Below are positions 25,385 to 35,100 of a stretch of 64,000 nt of DNA, one piece after another (position 1 is the stretch's first letter; each line of letters begins with the position of its first letter). This DNA comes from Candidatus Pullichristensenella stercorigallinarum (GTDB lineage: Bacteria; Bacillota; Clostridia; Christensenellales; Aristaeellaceae): positions 1-64,000 of the forward strand of contig DVFZ01000122.1 in assembly GCA_018712945.1 (NCBI GenBank), written 5' to 3'. A program made the position numbers and the translations under genes. Below the pieces are notes generated by a model, which worked only from the letters and a program-made list of their open reading frames with translations, was not told the DNA's origin and did no database searches.

Positions 25385-25650
25385 GCCTGCCCCGGACGCG
25401 AAAGTCCGGGGCAGGCCCAGAACGCTGCCAAAGCCTGCAAACGCAAAAATTGCCCTGATAAAATAAAAATCAGAGGCAATTTTTGCTTCCTGCGTCAGCT
25501 GCGCATGCCCTCTTCGGTCGCTCACGTCCATGTAAGCTCCCCTGTCCGCAAGTTTGCTCCTTTATCTTGCGGGCTTTTGAATCCCTCTGGCAGCCTGTCG
25601 GTTTTGCCAATATCCTGGGTCTGCCCCGGACCTTCGCGTCCGGGGCAGAC
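25385..25650 (+). repeat. Two-copy element R2, copy a, framed by hairpins
   Basis: About 200 bases (25417-25618) are clearly homologous to 29203-29405, sharing blocks such as CACTTACGTCCATGTAAGCT-type (here GCTCACGTCCATGTAAGCTC). The copy is framed by two perfect hairpins: GCCTGCCCCGGAC/GTCCGGGGCAGGC (25385-25397, 25404-25416) and GTCTGCCCCGGA/TCCGGGGCAGAC (25619-25630, 25639-25650). The rest of the gap, 25096-25384, holds only another GC-rich hairpin (GCGGGCCCG...CGGGCCCG near 25315-25350). No coding sequence is supported. Confidence 0.7.
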
Positions 25651-25673
25651 CGTTGTTGAAACAGGAAAGCGGG

Positions 25674-26717
25674 TCAGTTCGCCAGCTTCTTGTATTCCTC
25701 GATAAGGGCCGCGTCGTCCGTCAGCTCCATTTCAAAGCCGGATTCGTACACCTGGCCGGGTTCGAGGGTGATGAGCGTGCCGTTTTCGCGCGCTTCCACG
25801 CGGGAAAGCACGCCCGAGGTGGTCGGCTCCAGGCCCAGGGCGTAGTCGCCGGCGCGCATGCACTTCCACTCGCACAGAAGCGGCAGCACCTTGGCGTCGA
25901 AGCGCAGGGCGGCGGCCAGGCCGAGCTTTTCATTGTGCAGCATGGCAAAGCCCTGGCCCGGGAAGCCGGTGTGGAAGTAGCACTGTTCCTCGCGGCCGAT
26001 TTCCGGGGCCTCCATGCGGTCGTGGATGGGCAGGCCCTGGCGGGCGAAATCGTCGCGCGGCTCCACATGGCCGGAATTTACGTAAATGCGCGCGCCATCA
26101 TCCAGCATCGGGTAGCCGAAGTTGATGTGGTAAATCAGCATCATCGGCGAGGGGGCGAAGCCCTGGTTTTCCACGCGGTCGATGACCTTAAAAGCGCTCT
26201 TTTCCGTATGGATGCGCACCTCGCGGGTGAGCACCATGTTTTCCTCGAATACGCAAGCCTCGCGCACTTCACCGCGCAGGCGGATGACCGCCTCGTCGCC
26301 TTCGAACACGGTTTCGCAGGCCACGTTCGCGGCGGGGGTGTTGCTGTACGGCCCATGCAGGCCCAGCTCGCGGCCATTGTCCGTGCAGGCCGCGCCCGCA
26401 TACGTCAGCCCACAGGTGGTGAGCATGCCGGCGTCAAACTGCTTGAGGAAGCCGCGGCCGCCGTTTTCCGTGTAGAACTGCGGGGCGCGCACGCCCACCT
26501 TGGCGCCGAAGCCCATGTTCGCGCCCTTGTAGCGCAAAAAGGGGATGTCCAGCCCGCGGTCGGCCAGCAGGGTCATTTCCAGCCCCCGGCCGTTGTTTAC
26601 GTCGAAAGCGCGCATGCCCCTGGCCGGGCCGTCGTTGTAGGTATAATCCTTTACGCCAAAGAGGGTTTCCAGATTGCCCGCGTATTTGCGCAGGTTTGCC
26701 ATTTCGCTTTTTTTCAT
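25674..26717 (-). CDS. DUF4432 / aldose-1-epimerase-like protein
   Basis: The sequence matches the plan of the DUF4432 branch of galactose-mutarotase folds, with RGLEMTLLADRGLDIPFLRY, ELGLHGPYSNTPAA, MLIYHINFGYPMLD and TTSGVLSRVEARENG along 347 residues. These proteins are thought to interconvert sugar anomers or epimers. GAAGG precedes the ATG at 26717. It is monocistronic with its own promoter. No sugar pathway gene is adjacent, so the substrate is unknown. Confidence 0.82.
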   Translation of the reverse strand: MKKSEMANLRKYAGNLETLFGVKDYTYNDGPARGMRAFDVNNGRGLEMTLLADRGLDIPFLRYKGANMGFGAKVGVRAPQFYTENGGRGFLKQFDAGMLTTCGLTYAGAACTDNGRELGLHGPYSNTPAANVACETVFEGDEAVIRLRGEVREACVFEENMVLTREVRIHTEKSAFKVIDRVENQGFAPSPMMLIYHINFGYPMLDDGARIYVNSGHVEPRDDFARQGLPIHDRMEAPEIGREEQCYFHTGFPGQGFAMLHNEKLGLAAALRFDAKVLPLLCEWKCMRAGDYALGLEPTTSGVLSRVEARENGTLITLEPGQVYESGFEMELTDDAALIEEYKKLAN

Positions 26718-26756
26718 GGGAAAAAGACCTTCCTTTCGGATATGTTTTCCACATAT

Positions 26757-26785
26757 AGTATACCGCTTTTTACTGCCGCGCACAA
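26757..26785 (-). promoter_or_regulatory. Promoter of the DUF4432 gene
   Basis: Minus strand TTGTGC (26780-26785), 17-base spacer, TATACT (26757-26762). Confidence 0.6.
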
Positions 26786-26842
26786 GAGGCGTGTTTTCGG
26801 TGGTTCATTGATTTTTTACTACCCATTGCCCCGCGCCTGTGC

Positions 26843-26848
26843 TATAAT
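26843..26848 (+). promoter_or_regulatory. Minus-10 box before the histidine kinase
   Basis: A perfect TATAAT stands 31 bases before the start; no convincing minus-35 box lies at the right distance, so activator dependence is possible. Confidence 0.45.
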
Positions 26849-26878
26849 GAAGGCAGATTGCGGGAAGGAGGCGTTCGC

Positions 26879-27970
26879 TTGCGGCGTGGCAAACAACCGC
26901 ATGGGGAACGGATGCTGCTGTTTTCCTGGCGGGATACGTTCGTTACGGTGATAGCGCTGTTGGGGGCGTTGGTTTTGAGCGCCGGGCTGCGCAAGCTGGA
27001 TCCCGCCGGCGACAGCTATGCCCCGATGCTGTTTTTGTTTATGGTGGCGTTGGTCAGCCGCATCACGCGAGGGTACTTTTACGGCGTGGCGGCGGCGGTG
27101 TTGAGCGTATTCGCCATCAACTTCGCCTTTACCGAGCCCATCATGGCGCTGAACTTCAGCCTGGCCGGTTATCCGCTGACGTTTATGACGCTCTTGGCCA
27201 CGGCCATCCTCATCAGCGCCATGACCACCCAGCTCAAGCGCCAGGAGGAGCGCAACTACCGCGCCCGCCTGGAGGAGATGCGCGCCAACCTTCTGCGCGC
27301 CGTATCGCACGATCTGCGCACGCCGCTGACCTCCATATCCGCCGCGGCTTCGCTGCTTTCGGAGAATCTGGAGGAAATGGACACAGGGCGCCAACGCGCC
27401 ATGCTTGCCCAGATCAGCGACGACGCCCAATGGTTGATCCGCATGGTGGAAAACCTGCTGTCCATCACCCGCGTGGGCGAGACGTCGGGCGTGCGCAAAA
27501 CGCCGGAAGCGGCCGAGGAGGTCATATCCGAAACGGTGCGCAAGTATCGCGGCCGCTTTTCCCGCCCGGCGGCGGAGATTTCCCTGCCGGACGAACTGGT
27601 TATGGTGCCCATGGACGCCATACTCATCGGCCAAGTGCTTTCCAACCTGCTGGAGAATGCCGCGCTGCATGCAGAGGGCGCGGAGCATGTGCGCGTATGC
27701 CTGCGGGTAGAGGGCGATGAGGCGGTGTTCGAGGTGTCCGACGACGGCGAAGGCATTCCGGAGGCGCGGCTCAAGACGCTGTTTGACCCCTCCGCCGCCC
27801 AGCCCAGCGACAGCGCGGCGCATTCGCGCAACAACATGGGCATCGGCCTGAGCGTGTGCCGCACCATCGTCATGGCGCACGGGGGCGCGCTTTCGGCGCG
27901 CAATCTGCCCGGCGGCGGGGCCTGCTTTCGCTTCACGTTGCCGATGAAGGAGGAAGAAACGCATGCGTAA
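26879..27970 (+). CDS. Short KdpD-like sensor histidine kinase
   Basis: The kinase has the KdpD-type membrane block (DUF4118, four segments, residues about 15-115), a dimerisation/phosphoacceptor helix (LLRAVSHDLRTPLTSISAAA) and a HATPase domain (N box LLENAALH, G1 SDDGEGIP, G2 NNMGIGLSVC). The large cytoplasmic KdpD and Usp domains that precede the membrane block in classical KdpD are absent (363 residues instead of about 900). TTG at 26879 has GGAAGGAGG eight bases upstream; an ATG at 26912 would be inside the first segment's approach. It overlaps the response regulator by eight bases. No kdpFABC is in the window. Confidence 0.85.
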   Translation: MRRGKQPHGERMLLFSWRDTFVTVIALLGALVLSAGLRKLDPAGDSYAPMLFLFMVALVSRITRGYFYGVAAAVLSVFAINFAFTEPIMALNFSLAGYPLTFMTLLATAILISAMTTQLKRQEERNYRARLEEMRANLLRAVSHDLRTPLTSISAAASLLSENLEEMDTGRQRAMLAQISDDAQWLIRMVENLLSITRVGETSGVRKTPEAAEEVISETVRKYRGRFSRPAAEISLPDELVMVPMDAILIGQVLSNLLENAALHAEGAEHVRVCLRVEGDEAVFEVSDDGEGIPEARLKTLFDPSAAQPSDSAAHSRNNMGIGLSVCRTIVMAHGGALSARNLPGGGACFRFTLPMKEEETHA

Positions 27971-28685
27971 TGCGGCAACTATATTGATCGTTGAGGATGA
28001 CGAGCGCATCCGCGGCCTGATCCGCACCGTGCTTGCCGGCGCGGGCTACGTCACGTTGGAGACGGGCAACGCCACCTCAGCCCTTTCCATGCTGGCCTCG
28101 CACCGGCCCGACCTGATGGTTTTGGATCTGGGCCTTCCCGACCGGGATGGGCAGGAGCTTTTGCGGGAGATACGTTCGTGGTCGAACGTACCGGTGGTGG
28201 TAGTTTCCGCGCGTGGGCAGGAGCGCGACAAGGTGCGCGCCCTGGATGGCGGCGCGGACGACTATATTACCAAGCCCTTTGGCACCGAGGAACTGCTCGC
28301 ACGCATCCGTGCCGCCCTGCGCCATGGCCAGCGCATGGCCGAGGGGGAAAAGAGCGTTTACAACATTGGCGGTTTGCAGGTGGATACCGAGCGCCGCATT
28401 GTGCGCGTGGATGGCCGCGAGGTGCATCTGACGCAAATCGAATACAAAATCGTCACCCTGCTGTGCCGCAACGCCGGCAAGGTGCTTACGCACGACAGCA
28501 TGATTCGCGAGGTATGGGGCCCGTTTTCCAACTGCGATACCCAGCTTTTGCGCGTAAACATGGCCAATATCCGCCGCAAAATCGAAAAAGACCCCGCCAT
28601 GCCCGAATACATCCTCACCGAAATCGGCGTAGGCTACCGCATGGCTGAGGTCGGCAGTGCCGACGGCCAGAGCTGCCGCGAGTGA
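27963..28685 (+). CDS. KdpE-like OmpR-family response regulator
   Basis: The receiver domain (residues 1-120) has the phosphorylation aspartate in LMVLDLGLPDRDG and the lysine in DDYITKPFG. The winged-helix output domain spans about 132-230 with LTQIEYKIVTLLCRNAGKVL. It pairs with the kinase that it overlaps. The natural family end is GVGYRMAE; here the protein continues VGSADGQSCRE, encoded by the M1 palindrome of repeat copy 6 (GTCGGCAGTGCCGACGGCCAGAGCTGCCGC), so the tail is repeat-derived. Potassium or osmotic control is the family role; targets here are unknown. Confidence 0.9.
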   Translation: MRNAATILIVEDDERIRGLIRTVLAGAGYVTLETGNATSALSMLASHRPDLMVLDLGLPDRDGQELLREIRSWSNVPVVVVSARGQERDKVRALDGGADDYITKPFGTEELLARIRAALRHGQRMAEGEKSVYNIGGLQVDTERRIVRVDGREVHLTQIEYKIVTLLCRNAGKVLTHDSMIREVWGPFSNCDTQLLRVNMANIRRKIEKDPAMPEYILTEIGVGYRMAEVGSADGQSCRE

Positions 28686-29200
28686 GCGGCGCGCGCCCGC
28701 CCCACGAGCAGGGGGACGGGCGCGCTTTGTTGCGTTTCGATTGATGCGGGAGTACGAATACGCGCCGGGCGGCTCACGCGCAGGAGCCGCCCGGCTTGCG
28801 TTGCAGGGTTGCGATTCTTGCGCGGCAGCCAATGGGATTCTTAAGGGATAAATCCCTTAAGCGGGTGCGGGCAGGGCCCGCCGTAGCCCCGCCGGAACCA
28901 TGGCCCTGCGCGTGTGGCCAAGCGGCAAAACGCCCCGCCCGCCGTTCCCCGCGCGCCCGGCAACAGCCAGCTTGCACGAGGAAGAATTTTGCCCGCCGCC
29001 ATCCCAAAACCGGGCGCGCGCCTTCCCGAAGCGCCCTTGCCGCAGGCAAGCAGCGTCGCCCCGCACCCACGCAGCGCCCCTTGCCCCAGCGGGGCAAGGC
29101 AGCGCCAACCGAAGAAATCCGCACCCTAGCGGCCAACGATATCTTCCCAAGGCCGGAGTGGCCGTGATGGTGCGCCCCTGCCCTATCAAGAATGGAGCAG
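28653..29200 (+). repeat. Modular 3'-end repeat, copy 6, complete
   Basis: This is the clearest full copy: M1 (28653-28680, coding), M2 terminator (28691-28740), M3 hairpin (about 28766-28796, GGGCGGCTC/GAGCCGCCC), the TTGCGTTGCAGGGTTGCGATTCTTGCGCGGCAG linker in parts, M4 (CTTAAGGGAT 28840-28849 with ATCCCTTAAG 28852-28861, then GCGGGTGCGGGC and GTAGCCCCGCCGG), and M5 to about 29200 with CTTGCCGCAGGCAAG and CTTGCCCCAGCGGGGCAAGG hairpins. Confidence 0.85.
28691..28740 (+). terminator. M2-type terminator of the kinase/regulator pair
   Basis: GCGCGCCCG (28691-28699) pairs with CGGGCGCGC (28717-28725), with three further C-G pairs inside, followed by TTTGTTGCGTTTCG. Confidence 0.75.
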
Positions 29201-29202
29201 AG

Positions 29203-29405
29203 CGTTGACAAAGCCCGCAAACGCGAAGATTACCCAGATCAATTCAATATAGATTCAAAGGCAATTTTCGCCTCTTGCGTCAGCTGTACTTACAGGCTGC
29301 GGTCACTTACGTCCATGTAAGCTCCCCTGCCTGCAAGTTTGCAGCCTTGTCTTGCAGGCTTTCCTGCCGCTCATGGGATGTAGACTTTGCCAATGTCCCG
29401 GCGTC
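29203..29405 (+). repeat. Two-copy element R2, copy b
   Basis: It is homologous to 25417-25618 over its length: AAAGCCCGCAAACGCGAAGA, AGGCAATTTTCGCCTCTTGC, GTCAGCTG, CACTTACGTCCATGTAAGCT, CCCCTGCCTGCAAGTTTGC, and TTTGCCAATGTCC at the end. Both copies are in the same orientation and lie 3.8 kb apart. The flanking perfect hairpins of copy a are replaced by imperfect ones. No frame is conserved between the copies, so it is not a coding repeat. Confidence 0.7.
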
Positions 29406-29786
29406 CCTGCTCCATCAAGAATGAAACAGGCCCCCCTTGAGCGCATTCCGATTGGGGCAAAAGGGCAGACCGCCGCCGGAACCATTCGCGCGCGGAAGCG
29501 CCCGGCTTGCGCTGCAGAGAAACAGAATTTACGCAGCGGACAGGGGAGGCCCCAATGGACAAACCCTCTGAGCGGCGGCCGTAAATTTATGCAGATGAGC
29601 AAGCGGCATGGTGCTTAGGCCGTCCACCGGGCTTGCATGCTTTCGCCAGAAAGCGGCCGGGGTGCGTCCATCTCCCGAAACCACCAGACGCGTCCCAACG
29701 CTTGCGCCACGGGCTTTTCCAGCCCCGCCCGCACTTTCCGGCAATCAAAAAGCCCGCCGCATAACGGCAGGCTCTACAGATCGTTT
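29406..29786. other. Unassigned stretch
   Basis: These 381 bases lie between R2 copy b and the 3' end of the membrane protein gene at 29787. I see no gene with a ribosome site and no clear repeat module; short frames on the minus strand lack any support. Confidence 0.4.
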
Positions 29787-30299
29787 TTACTGCGCGCTTC
29801 CCGGCGTATAGACGGGGGCTCCGCACTCCGCGCAAGGCTGGTAACCCTTGTAATAGGCCACCGCCAGCTCGTATTTGCGGCTGTAACTGGCCACGTATTT
29901 GCAATCGGAGGTGTGGTAATACTGGCCGCTGTCGTTGGCGTAGACATAGGTTTTTGCTATTTCCTCAACGTCGGCCAGTACCGGGGCGCTGGCGCCGGAA
30001 ACCACGCCGTAGTTGGCAGACCCCGTGTCCAGCGAAGCGGGAAGCTCCGGCCCATAGACCGTTACGTCCTTTTCCACGCCAACCATGCGCACGCCGCTAT
30101 TGCCACGGCCGGGCGGCGAAGTCAGCGGCGAAAGAACCACCACCGTCAAAAACACAAAACAGGCGGTCACCAGCCCCTTTACGGCCGGATGCCACCGCTG
30201 CGTCCGCCACATCAAAAAAAGGCCGTAGGGATAGCATACCACCAGGAAGAAAATGGTCTTCCAAATGGAACGCTTCCGCCGCCGGGGCGTATTTCGCAT
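29787..30299 (-). CDS. Unknown membrane protein with Cys-type C-terminal motif
   Basis: No family is named. The predicted 170 residues have a basic start, two membrane segments close together (residues about 13-32 and 39-60), a linker, and a C-terminal domain with YYHTSDCKYV and GYQPCAECGAPVY. The spacing of His, Cys and the C-x-x-C pair resembles the small metal-binding motif found at the end of nuclease-like and Ada-like extracellular proteins (YHxxxCxxL...PCxxC). GAGGATC precedes the ATG. It is convergent with nothing and divergent from the J-domain gene. Confidence 0.65.
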   Translation of the reverse strand: MRNTPRRRKRSIWKTIFFLVVCYPYGLFLMWRTQRWHPAVKGLVTACFVFLTVVVLSPLTSPPGRGNSGVRMVGVEKDVTVYGPELPASLDTGSANYGVVSGASAPVLADVEEIAKTYVYANDSGQYYHTSDCKYVASYSRKYELAVAYYKGYQPCAECGAPVYTPGSAQ

Positions 30300-30346
30300 G
30301 ATTCAGATCCTCGTTTTCCCCAAAATTCGACAATTTCCTGATTTCT

Positions 30347-30375
30347 ATTGTAAGCTCCATGGCGCAAACAGTAAA
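30347..30375 (-). promoter_or_regulatory. Possible promoter of the membrane protein gene
   Basis: Minus strand TTTACT (30370-30375), 17-base spacer, TACAAT (30347-30352). The match is moderate. The rest of the 305-base gap 30300-30604 shows only the J-domain promoter. Confidence 0.4.
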
Positions 30376-30519
30376 GGAAATGCCGCCGGAGTTCAAAAAA
30401 TTGTACCATTGCGATAATATCTGCAATAGTTTCGTAATATACTAGGGGTAGCGGAGGCGAAATGTGCAGTCCACAACATATGGGCGTCATATTTGCCTTG
30501 GCATTCGCACGCACGCTGC

Positions 30520-30549
30520 TTGACAGGAAACGGCAAACGGTGTTATACT
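30520..30549 (+). promoter_or_regulatory. Promoter of the J-domain gene
   Basis: Consensus TTGACA (30520-30525), 18-base spacer, TATACT (30544-30549). Confidence 0.7.
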
Positions 30550-30604
30550 CAAAAATGGGGGTTTGGCGGGGGTAATTCTTCCTCTTGGAAGGGAGGCGCG
30601 CGCC

Positions 30605-31102
30605 ATGGCGAGCGATTATGAAATTCTTGGCGTTTCGCCCTGCGCCAGCAGGGAGGAGGTGCGCGCGGCGTATCGGGCCTTGGCCCGGCGCTGGCATCCC
30701 GACCGTTTTATGGAAGGCCCGGAGCGCGAATGGGCAGGTGCGCGCATGGCGGAGATCACCCGCGCTTATCGCGCCTGTATTAAGGGGTGCCGCGCGGCGC
30801 GTGCCACGCGCACTACGCGCGCGGAGGATGACGAGCGTCTGGAGCAGGCGCGCCGTTTGATCGACGATGGCCAGTTCAGCAATGCCCGCGCAGTGTTGAT
30901 GGAGGTATCCACCCGGCGGGCGGAGTGGAACTATCTGTTTGGATTGATGCTTTTGCACCGGCAGGAATATGAAAAGGCGCTGGTGTACCTTTCCGTAGCC
31001 GCGCATCAGCAGCCGGAAAACGAGAAATACACGCGCATGGAAAATGTGGCGCGGGGAATACAGGAAAGCAGACGGCCGCGCTTTGGCCGGTTTTCCTGGT
31101 AG
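30605..31102 (+). CDS. Small J-domain protein with TPR-like tail
   Basis: Residues 3-60 are a J domain (YEILGVSPCASREEVRAAYR, then HPD in RRWHPDRFMEG), which stimulates Hsp70 ATPase. Residues about 80-150 hold two TPR-like helices pairs (WNYLFGLMLLHRQEYEKALV). There is no Gly/Phe region or zinc domain, so it is not the main DnaJ. GGGAGG precedes the ATG at 30605; an earlier in-frame start at 30563 lacks a ribosome site. It is 165 residues and monocistronic. Its client is unknown. Confidence 0.85.
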   Translation: MASDYEILGVSPCASREEVRAAYRALARRWHPDRFMEGPEREWAGARMAEITRAYRACIKGCRAARATRTTRAEDDERLEQARRLIDDGQFSNARAVLMEVSTRRAEWNYLFGLMLLHRQEYEKALVYLSVAAHQQPENEKYTRMENVARGIQESRRPRFGRFSW

Positions 31103-31329
31103 GATTTAAGGCCTCGGTGGCGCCCGGTTCAGAGCGCTGGAAAGCCGCTTGATTGCAGAATTGCTTTTCCCAGGGAAGTGGGGGAAGCAATTTTGTTTTT
31201 ATATTCGCTGTGCCTGCAATTTGCGGCTGTTTATGCAAGTTCAGTCTTTGTCGCGGGTCTGGCTTGGCTGGCACATTGATTTTGTCTGCGGGTGTGGGAT
31301 GCCGCGAAATTTGACGAAGGAACGCTCCC

Positions 31330-32117
31330 GCGGCGTTTTGCCGGGCTAGGGAGGTGGCGTTTCAATGCGGTTGCGCCGCTGGTGATGCGTAGGGGGAGGA
31401 CGATGCTGCTTGTCCCGCTGGGACAAGGGCGCTTCGGGCGGACGCGCTTGGTTTGGGGCGGGGCAGGAGAACGCCTTATGCGTGCGGGTTGACCTATTAT
31501 CGGATGCACGGGGAACGGTGAGGGCAGATGGGCTTTTCCACCATGCGCGCAAGATTGCAGTTGCGGCGGGAGTGGAATATATTTGTACGAGTGATTTGGC
31601 CTCTGAGGACTTGTTTTGCTGCCGCGTGGAAATCGCTATGTTGTGGCGAAGATTGGCGCTGCCTTGCCCTGGTGGGGCAAGGGACGCTGCGTGGGTGCGG
31701 GGCGACGCTGCTTGCCTGCGGCAAGGGCGCTTCGGGAAGGCGCGCGCCCGATTTTGGGATGGCGGCGGTGGGCGAAATTTTCTCACGTGCAAGCTGGCTG
31801 TTGCCGGGCGCGCGGGGAACGGCGGGCGGAGTGTTTTGCCGCTTAGCCACACGCGCAGGGTCATGGTTCCGGCGGGGCTACGGCGGGCCCTGCCCGCACC
31901 CGCTTAAGGGACTTGTCCCTTAAGAATCCCATTGGCTGCCGCGCAAGAATCGCAACCCTGCAACGCAAGCCGGGCGGCTCCTGCTCCTGAGCCGCCCGGC
32001 GGTTGTACGTACTCCCGCATCAATCGAAACGCAACAAAGCGCGCCCGCCCCCTACTCGTGGGGCGGGCGCGCGTCGCTCCAACGCGGCAGCGCTGGCAGC
32101 CGGCACCGCCGGCCGGC
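31330..32117 (-). repeat. Modular 3'-end repeat, copy 7, long form
   Basis: Read on the minus strand from the carB-dapF stop: M1 (GGCGGTGCCGGCTGCCAGCGCTGCCGC, 32085-32115), M2 terminator, M3 (31975-32002), the intact linker CCTGCAACGCAAGCC (31956-31970) that is the empty site of the insertion sequence, M4 (31870-31932), and M5 (31650-31870). A further relic of M5 (CTTGTCCCGCTGGGACAAGG, 31408-31427) extends to about 31330. The stretch 31103-31329 shows no gene. Confidence 0.82.
32026..32072 (-). terminator. M2-type terminator of the arginine/carbamoyl-phosphate operon
   Basis: Perfect arms GCGCGCCCGCCCC (32039-32051) and GGGGCGGGCGCGC (32060-32072); on the minus strand TTTGTTGCGTTTCG follows. 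Confidence 0.8.
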
Positions 32118-35100
32118 CTAGTAGTGGAGGAGGCCTTCGAAGGCAAGGTGGGTTTCGCCGGTCAGGGAAGCGCGGCCGTTTTCGATGCGTACGATCAGGT
32201 CGCCGCCGGGGAGTTTGACGGTGATATCCTCGTTTTCCGGGCAGTAGCCCAGTTTGACCGCCGCCGCTGCCGCCGCGCACGCGCCGGTGCCGCAGGCCAG
32301 CGTTTCGCCGTTGCCGCGCTCGTATACGCGCAGTTTCAGCATGCGCTCGTTCACCACGCGCGCAAAGCCCGCGTTCACCCGCTCCGGGAAGATGGCCGCG
32401 CTTTCAAAGAGCGGGCCGAGCGTTTCCAAATCCAGCGCGTCCACACGCTCCACAAAGGTCACGCAGTGCGGGTTGCCCATGGACAGGCAGGTGATGCGGA
32501 AATCCCTGCCGCCAAACTCGGCCAGGCGGTTCACGACTTCCTCGCCGGGCAGGTTGACGGGCACCTTTGCCGCCGCAAAGCACATTTCGCCCATGTCCAC
32601 GCGCGCCGAGGTGGCCAATCCGTCGGTGAGCAGGAGCTTGACGCGCTTTACGCCGCCGCCCGCTTCGATGGACACCTCCCCGCCCGGGGCGATGCCGCGG
32701 TCGTGCAGGTACTTGCCCACCAGCATCAGGCAGCTTCCCGCCATGCCGCCGGGGCTGCCGTCGCGGTTGAACATGCGCATCTTCGCGTCGGCCACGTCGC
32801 TTTGCTCGATCAGGGCGATGCCGTCGCCGCCCACGCCGAAGTGCCGGTCGCACAGGGTTACGCACAGCGATTCCGCGCAGGATATGCGCCCGTCGCGGTT
32901 GTCGATGACGATATAGTCCGTGCCCGCGCACTGCATTTTCGCAAAGCGCAGTTCGCCGCGCTTTGTACGCATGTGGCACAAATCCACAAGCTCGGTATTG
33001 CGTTCGTTGTAACGGCTTTTGAGGATATCGGCCAGGGCGTTGGCCGTGTCCAGCGAGGTCAGGCAGGCGATGGATTTGGCCAGCGCCCGCCGGTGCAGGG
33101 CGATGTAATCGCGCATGGTGTCGTCGCGCAGCGCGCCGGTGTAGACCACATAGCTGACTTTGCCGCTCTCCATCAAATCGAAGGCCTCGCCGCTTTCGCC
33201 AATGCCGGGAATCTCGGTCACGTCGATGCCGAGCTGGCGGATGGCGCGCGCGGTGGTGTGGGTGGCGTACATCTTCGCGTTCAGGTCGTAGAGTTTCTTG
33301 GCCAGCGTCACCAGGTCGTAATGGTCGTGGTCGTCCACGGACAGAAGCACGCCCAGCGGCTGTCCCGGCTCCGGCACGCGGATGCCCGCGGCGGTCAGGC
33401 CCTTGAACAGGGCCTCGTCCATGCGCCGGCCCAGCCCCAGCACTTCGCCGGTGGACTTCATTTCCGGGCTTAAGTAGGCGTTGGCGTCGGTGAGCTTTTC
33501 AAACGAGAACACCGGCACCTTCACCGCGTAATAGGGCGGCGTGCGCTGAAGCCCCGTGCCATAGCCCAGGTCGCGCAGCTTCGCGCCCAGCATCACCCGC
33601 GAGGCCAGGTCCACCATGGGCACGCCCGTCACCTTGCTGATGTAGGGGATGGTGCGCGAGGCGCGGGGGTTGACCTCGATGACGTAGAGCTGGCCGTGGT
33701 AGATCAGGTATTGTATGTTCACAAGCCCCTTCGTGCCCAGCGCCAGCGCCAGCTTTTCCGAGCAGGACACCAATTCGGCGCGCATGCCGTCGTTCAGGTT
33801 GTAGGGTGGGTACACGGCGATGGAATCGCCCGAGTGTACGCCGGCGCGCTCGATGTGCTCCATGATGCCGGGGATGAGCACTTCCTCGCCGTCGGAAATT
33901 ACGTCCACTTCCAGCTCCGTGCCGGGCATGTACTTGTCCACCAGCACGGGGTTTTCCGTGCCGCCGCGCAAGATGGTCTGCATATAGGCGCGCACTTCCG
34001 CCTCGTCGTAGGCGATGGTCATGTTCTGCCCGCCGATGACGTAGCTGGGCCGCACCAGCACCGGATAGCCGATTTCCCCGGCCGCCCGCACGGCTTCTTC
34101 CTCGCTCGTCACGCCGCGCCCGGCGGGGCGGCGGATGCCGAGGCGTCCGAGCATTTCGTCAAAGCGCTCGCGGTCTTCGGCCAGGTCAATGCCCTCGGCG
34201 GAGGTGCCGAGGATGCGCACGCCGTGGCCGTCCAGGCACTTGGCCAGCTTCACCGCCGTCTGCCCGCCAAAGGCCACCACCACGCCCACCGGGTTTTCGC
34301 AGGCGACGACGCTCAAGACGTCCTCCTCGGTGAGCGGCTCGAAATAGAGGCGGTCGGCGGTGTCGTAGTCCGTGGAGACGGTTTCCGGGTTGTTGTTGAC
34401 GATGACCACCTCATAGCCCATGCGCCGCAGCGTGCGCACGCAGTGGACGGAGGAATAGTCAAACTCAATGCCCTGCCCGATGCGGATCGGCCCGCTGCCC
34501 AGAACGATGACCACCGGCTTGCCCGAGCGCTTGAAGCGCCGCGCGTCGCAGGCCTTGTCCGTGGTGGCGTAGAAATAGGGCGTTTCGGCGTCGAACTCGG
34601 CGGCGCAGGTGTCCACCAGCTTGTAGGAATAATGGCAGGGGCCGGGGATTTCCACACCCAGGCGCGCAAGGGCCTTGTCCGTGTAGCCGAGGCGCTTGCC
34701 CTCTTCGTAAGAGGGGGCCTTTTCAAAGTCGGCCAGATGCTTGAGCTTGGCAAGGAAGAAGCGGTCGATGCGGGTGAGGGCGAAGATGGTATCAAAGTTC
34801 ACGCCCTTTTTGATGGCCTCGAACACCGTGAACAGCCGCCGGTCGTCCATGGCGCGCAGGCGCTCCATGACATCGCCTTCGGCGGGGAGGTTCAATGTGT
34901 CCATGCCGATTTCCGCGCCGCGCACGGCCTTCATCAGCGCCATTTCAAACGAGGGGGCGATGGCCATGACCTCGCCGGTGGCCTTCATCTGCGTGCCCAG
35001 GCGGCGGCTGGCCCCGGAGAACTTGTCAAACGGCCAGCGCGGCAGCTTGACCACCACGTAGTCCACCGCCGGCTCGAAGCAGGCGCAGGTCTTGCCGGTG

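Noticed and set aside
29303..29602. Short minus-strand frame in the 29.4 kb gap
   Set aside because: No ribosome site, no conserved sequence between the two copies of the underlying R2 element.
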